Positions 6,072-13,784 of a DNA stretch of 64,000 nt are shown one piece after another; the first letter of the stretch is position 1, and every line of letters begins with the position of its first letter. A program made the position numbers and the translations under genes. Source of the DNA: Winogradskyella sp046545555 (GTDB lineage: Bacteria > Bacteroidota > Bacteroidia > Flavobacteriales > Flavobacteriaceae); the NCBI RefSeq assembly GCF_046545555.1, contig NZ_JBHZTH010000001.1, positions 558,001 to 622,000 on the forward strand. The letters run 5' to 3'. The notes under the pieces were generated by a model, which made no database searches, was not told where the DNA came from, and saw only the letters and a list, made by a program, of their open reading frames with translations.

Positions 6072-7256
6072 ATGGCTTGTAACAGTTGCTCAACTGGAGA
6101 AGATGGCCAACCAAAAGGATGCAAAAACAATGGTACTTGTGGTACCGATAGCTGTAATAAGCTAACTGTTTTTGATTGGTTAGCTAATATGTCGCTTCCT
6201 AATGGACAAGAACCTTTTATAGGTGTCGAGGTGCGTTATAAAAATGGAAGAAAACAATATTATAAAAATTCTGAAAATCTAACTTTAAGCATTGGAGATA
6301 TTGTAGCTACTCAGGCAAAATCTGGCCATGATATAGGTATGGTTACGCTAACTGGCGAATTGGTTCGTGTGCAGATGAAGCGTAAAAAAATCAACATTGA
6401 AGATGCAGAAAATGTTTTAAAAATTTATAGAAAAGCATCTCAAAAGGATATTGATATTTGGTCTAAATCTCGTGACAAGGAAGAGCCAATGAAGGTTAAA
6501 GCGCGTCAGTTTGCTATAGATTTAAGCCTTAAAATGAAAATTTCTGATATAGAATATCAAGGAGATGGCAGTAAAGCAACATTTTATTATACAGCTGAAG
6601 AGCGTGTAGATTTTAGAGAATTAATAAAAGTTTTTGCGCGTGAGTTTAGAACACGAATAGAAATGCGTCAAGTTGGCTTTAGGCAAGAAGCAGCGAGACT
6701 CGGCGGAATTGGTTCTTGTGGGCGAGAGCTATGTTGTTCCACTTGGTTAACCGATTTTAGATCTGTAAGTACATCTGCAGCACGTTATCAGCAATTATCT
6801 CTAAATCCATTAAAACTAGCTGGTCAATGCGGAAAACTTAAATGTTGTCTCAATTATGAATTGGATGCCTATTTAGACGCATTAAAGGCTTTTCCTAAAA
6901 ATGACACAAAACTTTATACAGAAAAGGGTAATGCTGTTTGCCAAAAAACGGATATTTTTAAGGGTCTTATGTGGTATGCTTACGAAGGAGAATGGATGAA
7001 TTGGCATATTATTACTACAGAACAAGCCAATGAAATTATTGCAAAAAATAAGAAAAAAGAAAAGGTTGCGAGCCTAGAAGAATATGCTGCTGAGCATATA
7101 CAAGACACTAAAACTGAATTTGAAAACGTTGTAGGTCAGGATAGTTTAACACGCTTCGATAGTCCAAAATCCAAAAACAAACGTAAAAACAATAGGAATC
7201 GTAACAAAAATAGAAACAGAAACCGTAATCAGAAGCAAAATGCTAAGAAAAAATAG
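6072..7256 (+). CDS. ricT: PSP1-domain protein, RicT/YaaT family
   Basis: The 394-residue protein has a Cys-rich N-terminus (MACNSCSTGEDG, GTCGTDSC), a central PSP1 domain (about 40-280) with the conserved cluster GSCGRELCCSTW and QCGKLKCCLNYE, and a strongly basic Lys/Arg/Asn tail. In Bacillus, RicT (YaaT) acts with RicA and RicF in an Fe-S complex that affects RNase Y processing; its role in Bacteroidota is not established. It overlaps gldH by 17 nt and is followed by a PBP1A gene, an order I associate with flavobacterial genomes. The basic tail suggests nucleic-acid binding, which is inference. Confidence 0.85.
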   Translation: MACNSCSTGEDGQPKGCKNNGTCGTDSCNKLTVFDWLANMSLPNGQEPFIGVEVRYKNGRKQYYKNSENLTLSIGDIVATQAKSGHDIGMVTLTGELVRVQMKRKKINIEDAENVLKIYRKASQKDIDIWSKSRDKEEPMKVKARQFAIDLSLKMKISDIEYQGDGSKATFYYTAEERVDFRELIKVFAREFRTRIEMRQVGFRQEAARLGGIGSCGRELCCSTWLTDFRSVSTSAARYQQLSLNPLKLAGQCGKLKCCLNYELDAYLDALKAFPKNDTKLYTEKGNAVCQKTDIFKGLMWYAYEGEWMNWHIITTEQANEIIAKNKKKEKVASLEEYAAEHIQDTKTEFENVVGQDSLTRFDSPKSKNKRKNNRNRNKNRNRNRNQKQNAKKK

Positions 7257-7746
7257 CAGGCTATTACTTTCAATTTTAGGTATACTTTTAATTACTAGTT
7301 GTGATTCTAAAGCTGTTTATGATGTTTATAAAACAGTTCCGAGCGAATGGAATAAAAATGACATAGCTAATTTTAAATTTAAAGCTCCAGATACAATTAA
7401 TAACTATAGTCTATTTATTAATTTGAGAAATAATAACGATTATAAATTCAATAATTTATTTCTTATTGTAGCCTTAAACTACCCAAATGGTAAAGTAGTT
7501 AAAGATACATTAGAATATAAAATGGCTGCGCCTAATGGTGAATTGCTAGGTGAAGGTTTTTCTGATATTAAAGAAAATAAATTATGGTTTAGAGGTTATA
7601 AGGCACCATTTAGATTTAGTGAAGATGGAGAGTATGAAGTTAATATTGAGCATGCTATGAGAGATAATGGGGATGTTAATGGCATTATAAATTTAGAGGG
7701 TATAACAGATATTGGTTTTAGAGTAGAACATGCTTTAAAAAATTAA
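7240..7746 (+). CDS. gldH: Gliding motility lipoprotein GldH
   Basis: The 168-residue protein carries a lipoprotein signal peptide (LLLSILGILLITSC, lipid-bearing Cys21) and matches GldH in length, in the YDVYKTVPSEW start of the mature region and in the G-rich central part (LLGEGFSDIKE, LWFRGYKAPF). GldH is required for gliding in Flavobacterium johnsoniae. The start overlaps the end of ricT by 17 nt, and the pbp1A gene begins 3 nt after its stop, so the three are one operon. Its presence suggests gliding or at least retention of part of the Gld/T9SS machinery. Confidence 0.9.
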   Translation: MLRKNSRLLLSILGILLITSCDSKAVYDVYKTVPSEWNKNDIANFKFKAPDTINNYSLFINLRNNNDYKFNNLFLIVALNYPNGKVVKDTLEYKMAAPNGELLGEGFSDIKENKLWFRGYKAPFRFSEDGEYEVNIEHAMRDNGDVNGIINLEGITDIGFRVEHALKN

Positions 7747-7748
7747 TT

Positions 7749-10109
7749 ATGGCAAAAAAGAAAATATCACAATCTAAGTCTAAAACTATAGATTACGCAA
7801 AATACGTTCGTTGGTTTTGGATGACTTTTACAGGTGGAATTTTGGCTGTTATTTTATTATTTTTATTAGCGTCATGGGGTGCTTTAGGCGATATGCCAGA
7901 TCACACGCTTTTAGAAAACCCGGAAACTAATTTGGCTACTGAAATAATCTCTTCAGACGGTAAAACACTTGGTAAGTTTTATTTTAACGATAATAGAACA
8001 CCGGTTGATTACTCGGATTTACCTAAAAATTTAGTAGACGCATTGGTTGCTACAGAAGATGCGCGTTTTTACAGTCATTCTGGTATAGATGGTAGAGGAA
8101 CATTACGTGCTTTTTTCTTTTTAGGAAGGAGGGGTGGTGCAAGTACTATATCTCAACAACTCTCCAGACAATTATTTGTAGGTGTTGCTTCACAAAATAT
8201 CTTTGAGCGATTAACACAAAAAATTAAGGAATGGGTTATAGCTACTCGTCTTGAGAGACAGTATACAAAGGAGGAAATCATAGCAATGTATTTTAACATC
8301 TATGACTTTGGTAATAACGGTGATGGTATCCGTTCTGCAGCTAGAATATATTTTGGAAAAGAACCTAAAGATTTAGACTTAAAGGAATCAGCTATGTTGG
8401 TTGGGATGTTTAAAAACTCTTCACTTTACAACCCTCGTAGAAATCCTGTTGGAGTAAGAAATAGACGTAACGTTGTTCTATCTCAACTTCATAAATATGA
8501 GTACATTAATGAAGTTTCAAAAGATTCCTTACAGCAGACAGAATTAGATTTAAATTATTCTCCAGAATCTCATAGAGAAGGTATTGCTACATATTTTAGA
8601 GAATATCTTAGGGGTTTTATGAAAGAATGGGCAAATGATAATAATAATAGAAAGCCAGACGGTAGTAAATACAATATCAATAGCGATGGATTAAAAGTTT
8701 TTACAACTATAGATTCTCGAATGCAAAAGTATGCTGAAGATGCGGTTGCATTGCATATGCCAAGACTTCAAGCAGAATTCGATCTTCAAAACACACCAAA
8801 ATTTAATAAAACAGCACCTTTTAGAGAACTTGATCAATCGGAAATCAATAAATTAATGAAGGATGCAATGCGACGTGGTGAAAGATGGAGAATTTTAAAA
8901 GGCCAAGGAAAATCTGATAAAGAAATTGAGGCGTCTTTTGACCAACCTGTTGAGATGACAATTTTTAAATGGATAGATGGTAAGGCTGATGAGGTAGACA
9001 CGATTATGAAACCGATGGACTCAATGCGCTATTATAAATCATTTTTAAAACCAGGTATGATGTCTATGGATCCATTAACAGGGCATGTTAAAGCTTGGGT
9101 GGGTGGAATGAATTATAGACATTTTCAGTACGACATGGTTAAGCAAGGAAAACGTCAGGTTGGTTCTACGTTTAAACCTTTTGTTTATGCCACTGCTATG
9201 GATCAGTTGCAATTATCGCCTTGTGATTCGTTTCCTAGAACGCCTATTACTATTGAAGCTAATAAATACGGAAACCCTGAACCGTGGACAGTTAAAAATG
9301 TAGATGGAAATTATTCTGGAAAACAAACGCTTAAAGATGCTTTAGCGAGCTCGACGAATACAGTTACCGCACGTTTAATGAATGAAATTGGTCCACAACC
9401 CGTTGTAGAGATGGCTAAAAAATTAGGAATTACGTCTGAAATTTTACCAGTACCAGCCATTGCTTTAGGTACAGCAGATATTAGTGTTTATGAAATGGTT
9501 GCTGCTTATTCCACATTTGCAAATAAAGGAGTTTATAACAAGCCAGTTATGGTAACGCGTATTGAAGATAAAAACGGGACCGTATTATACCAAGTTGCAC
9601 CAGAGAGTAAAGATATTCTGAGTGAGGAAGTAGCTTATGTAACTGTTAACCTTATGGAAGGTGTTACGCAAGCAGGTTCAGGTAGACGTTTACGGCATGA
9701 AGGTTTTGACAAGTGGAGTAATGTCTATAAAGAAATTATTACAGGATATCCTTATAAATTAAAAAACCCAATCGCAGGAAAAACAGGAACTACCCAAAAC
9801 CAAAGTGATGGTTGGTTTATGGGAATGGTACCGAATTTAGTAACTGGTGTTTGGGTAGGTGCAGAAGATAGAGCCGCCCATTTTAGAACAACAACTTACG
9901 GACAAGGTGCAGCTATGGCACTACCGATTTGGGGTTTATATATGAAGTCTTGTTATGCAGATAAAACACTTAATGTTTCAACTTCTGATTTCGAAAAACC
10001 TTCTGAGCTTAATATTAGAATTGACTGCGAAGTTAAAGATGAAGGTGACTTAGGCCAAGATTCCGATACTGTAGATGATGATGTAGTTGAAATCGATTTT
10101 AGACCCTAG
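7749..10109 (+). CDS. Bifunctional penicillin-binding protein 1A
   Basis: The 786-residue class A PBP polymerises and cross-links peptidoglycan in the periplasm. A cytoplasmic basic head is followed by one membrane helix (about 22-43). The glycosyltransferase domain (about 70-250) has catalytic Glu103 in TEDARFYSHSG, plus GGASTISQQLSRQLF and AMYFNIYDFG. The transpeptidase domain (about 430-740) has Ser473 in STFK, the SSTN motif and KTGTT (about 678). The acidic C-terminus is short. Length and motifs are complete. It is the third gene of the ricT-gldH operon, tying wall synthesis to a gliding gene. Confidence 0.95.
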   Translation: MAKKKISQSKSKTIDYAKYVRWFWMTFTGGILAVILLFLLASWGALGDMPDHTLLENPETNLATEIISSDGKTLGKFYFNDNRTPVDYSDLPKNLVDALVATEDARFYSHSGIDGRGTLRAFFFLGRRGGASTISQQLSRQLFVGVASQNIFERLTQKIKEWVIATRLERQYTKEEIIAMYFNIYDFGNNGDGIRSAARIYFGKEPKDLDLKESAMLVGMFKNSSLYNPRRNPVGVRNRRNVVLSQLHKYEYINEVSKDSLQQTELDLNYSPESHREGIATYFREYLRGFMKEWANDNNNRKPDGSKYNINSDGLKVFTTIDSRMQKYAEDAVALHMPRLQAEFDLQNTPKFNKTAPFRELDQSEINKLMKDAMRRGERWRILKGQGKSDKEIEASFDQPVEMTIFKWIDGKADEVDTIMKPMDSMRYYKSFLKPGMMSMDPLTGHVKAWVGGMNYRHFQYDMVKQGKRQVGSTFKPFVYATAMDQLQLSPCDSFPRTPITIEANKYGNPEPWTVKNVDGNYSGKQTLKDALASSTNTVTARLMNEIGPQPVVEMAKKLGITSEILPVPAIALGTADISVYEMVAAYSTFANKGVYNKPVMVTRIEDKNGTVLYQVAPESKDILSEEVAYVTVNLMEGVTQAGSGRRLRHEGFDKWSNVYKEIITGYPYKLKNPIAGKTGTTQNQSDGWFMGMVPNLVTGVWVGAEDRAAHFRTTTYGQGAAMALPIWGLYMKSCYADKTLNVSTSDFEKPSELNIRIDCEVKDEGDLGQDSDTVDDDVVEIDFRP

Positions 10110-10182
10110 GTTATATTCCATATATTTTAGTATAAAATTTTAAAGGATAATCGTATTTTTCAATTACTAAATTTATCAATTT

Positions 10183-10884
10183 ATGATTAACAAAAAAGTA
10201 GCTAACGTATCTGATGCACTTCACGGTGTAATGGATAACATGACCTTTATGTTTGGTGGTTTTGGTTTATCTGGTATACCAGAAAATGCGATAGCCCAAT
10301 TAGTAAAGCTCAATATCAAAGGGTTAACTTGTATTTCTAATAATGCAGGTGTAGATGATTTTGGTTTAGGATTACTTCTACAACAAAAACAAATAAAAAA
10401 GATGATCTCTTCTTATGTAGGGGAGAATGATGAATTTGAGCGACAGATGTTATCTGGTGAGTTGGATGTAGAATTAATACCTCAAGGAACACTGGCTGAA
10501 CGAGCAAGAGCTGCACAGGCAGGATTCCCTGCTTTTTATACTCCTGCTGGTTACGGCACTGAAGTTGCAGAAGGAAAAGAGATAAGAGAGTTTAATGGGA
10601 AAATGCATGTGTTAGAATATGCTTTTAATGCTGATTTCGGATTTATAAAAGCTTGGAAAGGAGATGCTGCAGGTAATTTAATTTTTAAAGGTACAGCAAG
10701 AAACTTTAATCCAAATATGTGTGGTGCTGCTAAAATAACGGTTGCCGAAGTAGAAGAGTTAGTGCCTGTAGGAGAATTAGATCCAAATCAAATACATATA
10801 CCTGGTATTTTTGTTCAACGTATTTTTAAAGGCGAGCTTTTTGAAAAGCGAATAGAACAGAAAACGGTAAGACAACCTAATTAA
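10183..10884 (+). CDS. scoA: 3-oxoacid CoA-transferase subunit A
   Basis: The 233-residue protein is the A subunit of a family I CoA-transferase, which moves CoA between succinyl-CoA and acetoacetate (or a similar acid) in ketone-body and butanoate metabolism. It shows the glycine-rich start FMFGGFGLSGIPENAIAQL, the NNAGVDDFGLGLLL stretch, and GTLAERARAAQAGFPAFYTP. The B subunit begins 2 nt after its stop. The substrate is assumed from the family and not provable here. Confidence 0.92.
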   Translation: MINKKVANVSDALHGVMDNMTFMFGGFGLSGIPENAIAQLVKLNIKGLTCISNNAGVDDFGLGLLLQQKQIKKMISSYVGENDEFERQMLSGELDVELIPQGTLAERARAAQAGFPAFYTPAGYGTEVAEGKEIREFNGKMHVLEYAFNADFGFIKAWKGDAAGNLIFKGTARNFNPNMCGAAKITVAEVEELVPVGELDPNQIHIPGIFVQRIFKGELFEKRIEQKTVRQPN

Positions 10885-10886
10885 TT

Positions 10887-11540
10887 ATGCTAGATAAAAA
10901 TGGAATTGCTAAACGTATAGCAAAGGAAGTAAGAGATGGTTATTATGTTAATCTAGGAATTGGTATTCCTACATTAGTTGCCAATTTTGTTAGACAAGAT
11001 ATAGAAGTTGAGTTTCAAAGTGAAAATGGGGTTTTGGGTATGGGACCTTTTCCATTTGAAGGAGAGGAAGATGCTGATATTATTAATGCAGGTAAACAAA
11101 CAATAACAACGTTACCTGGTGCATCTTTTTTTGACTCTGCCACAAGTTTTTCAATGATTAGAGGCCAGCATGTTGATTTAACTATTTTAGGTGCTATGGA
11201 AGTGTCAGAAAACGGTGATATTGCGAATTGGAAAATACCAGGTAAAATGGTAAAAGGCATGGGTGGAGCTATGGATTTGGTAGCCAGTGCAGAAAATATA
11301 ATTGTAGCAATGATGCATACCAATAGAGCTGGCGCATCTAAGTTATTAAAGTCATGTTCATTGCCGTTGACAGGTGTTGGTTGCGTAAAAAAAATAGTAA
11401 CAAACATGGCTGTTATTGAGGTTACAGAAAAAGGTTTTCTTTTATTAGAACGAGCACCAGGTATTTCTGTTGAAGAAATAAAAAATGCAACAGAAGGTCA
11501 TTTGATTATTGAAGGTATAGTTCCAGAAATGGAATTGTAG
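10887..11540 (+). CDS. scoB: 3-oxoacid CoA-transferase subunit B
   Basis: The 217-residue B subunit carries the catalytic Glu46 in the SENG motif (FQSENGVLGMGP), which forms the glutamyl-CoA thioester. Other family features are GYYVNLGIGIPT at the start and GKMVKGMGGAMDLV in the middle. It forms a two-gene operon with scoA, closed by a terminator at 11564. Confidence 0.93.
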   Translation: MLDKNGIAKRIAKEVRDGYYVNLGIGIPTLVANFVRQDIEVEFQSENGVLGMGPFPFEGEEDADIINAGKQTITTLPGASFFDSATSFSMIRGQHVDLTILGAMEVSENGDIANWKIPGKMVKGMGGAMDLVASAENIIVAMMHTNRAGASKLLKSCSLPLTGVGCVKKIVTNMAVIEVTEKGFLLLERAPGISVEEIKNATEGHLIIEGIVPEMEL

Positions 11541-11563
11541 AGTATAAGAAATTCTAAAAATCT

Positions 11564-11589
11564 GCCACAAATTATTTGTGGCTTTTTTT
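11564..11589 (+). terminator. Rho-independent terminator of scoAB
   Basis: GCCACAAA (11564-11571) and TTTGTGGC (11575-11582) form an 8-bp stem with a 3-nt loop, followed by seven T. Confidence 0.85.
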
Positions 11590-11750
11590 GTAGGAAAAAT
11601 AGACGAAACAGATTACATGTGTTAAAATAAAATGTATTTCATCGAATAAATAAGTGTTTAGACGATATTATTGAAATATTATTGCATATTCGTCATCCCA
11701 AATTAAACTAAAATCCTTTTTTGCCCCAAATTAACTAGACCTAATTACTT
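11590..11750 (+). other. Noncoding stretch with a 28-nt element shared with 13693-13720
   Basis: No ORF or RNA gene is seen here. At 11633-11660 there is an element that matches 21 of 28 positions with one upstream of the M14 peptidase gene; both contain the identical core ATTTCATCGA and lie 64-90 nt before a plus-strand ATG. It may be a regulator site. Confidence 0.35.
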
Positions 11751-11876
11751 ATGAAGAGTAAATCAAATCTACCAGAACCTACTTTAGAAGAAAACGTTTT
11801 GTTTTCTAACTTAAAAAATACAGCGAGAGTAATCTCAGGTGTTTTAAAGTTAACTAAGAAAATATTCATGCTATAA
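11751..11876 (+). CDS. Possible 41-aa protein, convergent with the ABC gene
   Basis: ATG to TAA encodes 41 residues, starting MKSKSNLPEPTLEEN, with an acidic front half and a basic, partly hydrophobic rear (VISGVLKLTKKIFML). It has no signal peptide and no recognised family. Its last 6 nt overlap the 3' end of the ABC gene on the other strand. A 12-bp inverted repeat and T-run just past the stop would terminate it, which supports a real transcript, as does a conserved upstream element at 11633. Confidence 0.4.
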   Translation: MKSKSNLPEPTLEENVLFSNLKNTARVISGVLKLTKKIFML

Positions 11877-11908
11877 CCCCTTAGGTATAGCATGAATTAA
11901 TTTTTTAG
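11864..11908 (+). terminator. Inverted repeat/terminator inside overlapping gene ends
   Basis: ATTCATGCTATA (11864-11875) and TATAGCATGAAT (11886-11897) are perfect 12-bp arms with a 10-nt loop, followed on the plus strand by TAATTTTTTAG. The hairpin lies across the stop codons of both the 41-aa ORF and the ABC gene, so it is partly coding on both strands. The plus-strand T-run is the better one. Confidence 0.6.
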
Positions 11909-13562
11909 TATAAGTTTTTTTAGGGGATGAGTAAATATCGTCAGCTTCTCCTAGCTCTTCAATTTTTCCTTTATTCATAACTAGTAATTGATCCGCCATG
12001 TATTTTACCACGGCTAAGTCATGTGAAATAAATATATACGTAAAGCCAAATTGTTCTTTTAGATCATTTAAAAGGTTTAATACTTGAGCCTGAACGGATA
12101 TATCTAGAGCAGAAACGGATTCATCACAGATAATTAGTTGAGGTTTTAATGCTATTGTTCTGGCAATGCCTATACGTTGACGTTGGCCTCCGGAAAACTC
12201 ATGTGGATATTTGTAAAAATCTTCACTACTAAGGCCTACTTTGTCTAAAATGTCCATGACCTCTTTTTTTCTATCTATATAAGAAACACCAATTTTATGT
12301 ACTTGCATTGGCTCAATTATACAATTTCCAACAGTTAAGCGTGGATTTAAAGACGCAAAAGGATCTTGAAATATAATTTGAATATCTTTTCTAAGCGCAC
12401 GCAATTCTGATGTGTTTATATTCGTAATATCTTGACCTTTATATTTAATAATACCTTCAGTGGCTTTATCTAATTGAAGAATTGCACTACCAAGAGTAGA
12501 TTTACCACAACCAGATTCTCCAACAAGTCCAACTGTTTCACCGGGATAAACTTTAAAACTAACTCTATCAACTGCTTTAAACGGAATACCCTTTGTAAAA
12601 AAACCTTTTTTAGCTAAGTAGCTCTTTTCGATATCAATAAGTTCTAATAAAGGATCTTGATTATATAATTCTTTATGTTTTTTATTGCGTTGTGCCTTAG
12701 AAATAGTTGTATTCTTAACAGTTTCATTTAAAAAGTCAGAAATAGTCGGAAGCTTTTTTAATCTATATTGAGTTGAAGGTCTTGAGGCAATAAGAGCTTT
12801 AGTATAAATGTGTTTAGGATTGCTAAATAGAATTCTCGTATCACCTTGTTCTACTATTTCACCTTTGTACATAACCATTACTTTATCTGCCAATTCTGAA
12901 ACTAGAGATAAATCATGCGAAATAAACAAAATACTCATTTCTGTTTCTTCTTGTATTTCTTTTAATAATTCTAAAATTTCTTTTTGCACTGTAACATCGA
13001 GTGCGGTTGTTGGTTCATCAGCAATGAGTAGCTTAGGTTTACAAGCTATTGCCATAGCGATCATAACACGTTGTTTTTGTCCTCCAGAGATTTCGTGAGG
13101 ATAAGATTTTAATATGCGTTTAGGATTAGGGAGTTTAACTTTTTCAAATAAAGTTAGTACTTCAGATTTTATTTCATTTGTAGAATAAAGCGAATGTTGT
13201 TTTAATATTTCTTCAACTTGCGCTCCACATCGCATAGATGGATTTAAAGAACTCATAGGTTCTTGAAATATCATCGCTATTTCACGTCCCCTTAACTTTT
13301 GAAATCCTTTATCGGATATCTTAACTAAATCTGTATTATCGTATAAGATAGACCCTGAAGTTATTTTCGAAATTTTTTGCGGTAGCAAGCCCATTAATGC
13401 GAGTGAGGAAATAGATTTACCAGATCCAGATTCACCAACTACAGCGGTAATACTATTTTTAGTTAATTGATATGAAATAGAATGGATTAACTCTATTTCT
13501 TTTTTTTTGTTAAAAAAAGAAATAGAAAGATCCTTAACTTCTAACAAAATAGGACTTGGCAT
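11871..13562 (-). CDS. Oligopeptide-type ABC transporter, double ATPase (DppD-DppF fusion)
   Basis: The 563-residue protein contains two complete ABC ATPase halves. The first (about 1-265) has GESGSGKS, ISGGQKQR and a Walker B ending LLIADEPTT. The second (about 305-563) has GESGCGKS, FSGGQRQR and LIICDESVSAL. Each half has the oligopeptide/nickel C-terminal extension (KALIAS and KKLIHAI regions). It resembles the YejF/GsiA-type fused ATPase of peptide importers. No permease or binding protein is adjacent, so its partners must be encoded elsewhere. The 3' end overlaps a plus-strand 41-aa ORF and a shared hairpin. Confidence 0.92.
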   Translation of the reverse strand: MPSPILLEVKDLSISFFNKKKEIELIHSISYQLTKNSITAVVGESGSGKSISSLALMGLLPQKISKITSGSILYDNTDLVKISDKGFQKLRGREIAMIFQEPMSSLNPSMRCGAQVEEILKQHSLYSTNEIKSEVLTLFEKVKLPNPKRILKSYPHEISGGQKQRVMIAMAIACKPKLLIADEPTTALDVTVQKEILELLKEIQEETEMSILFISHDLSLVSELADKVMVMYKGEIVEQGDTRILFSNPKHIYTKALIASRPSTQYRLKKLPTISDFLNETVKNTTISKAQRNKKHKELYNQDPLLELIDIEKSYLAKKGFFTKGIPFKAVDRVSFKVYPGETVGLVGESGCGKSTLGSAILQLDKATEGIIKYKGQDITNINTSELRALRKDIQIIFQDPFASLNPRLTVGNCIIEPMQVHKIGVSYIDRKKEVMDILDKVGLSSEDFYKYPHEFSGGQRQRIGIARTIALKPQLIICDESVSALDISVQAQVLNLLNDLKEQFGFTYIFISHDLAVVKYMADQLLVMNKGKIEELGEADDIYSSPKKTYTKKLIHAIPKGL

Positions 13563-13692
13563 ATGTAAAAATAGTCAATTTTGACAATCAAAAAACAGTA
13601 AAAACCAACGATATCCTAAATATTTATAAAAAATACCGTTTTGGTAAAAGTCTAATTATCAAAAAGTTGGTTTTGTGACAAATTATTAATTG

Positions 13693-13720
13693 TGCATTTC
13701 ATCGATTATTTATGCGTTTT
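13693..13720 (+). promoter_or_regulatory. 28-nt element upstream of the M14 peptidase, similar to 11633-11660
   Basis: The element contains ATTTCATCGA and then an AT-rich stretch and GTTT; 21 of 28 bases match the copy at 11633. It lies 64 nt before the peptidase ATG, in a divergent intergenic region with the ABC gene. No full housekeeping promoter is visible, so it may be a binding site for a regulator. Confidence 0.35.
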
Positions 13721-13784
13721 ATGGATAAAATTTAAATTAAATAATATATTAGCGCTCAATTAAATATCATTTAATCCTTTAATA

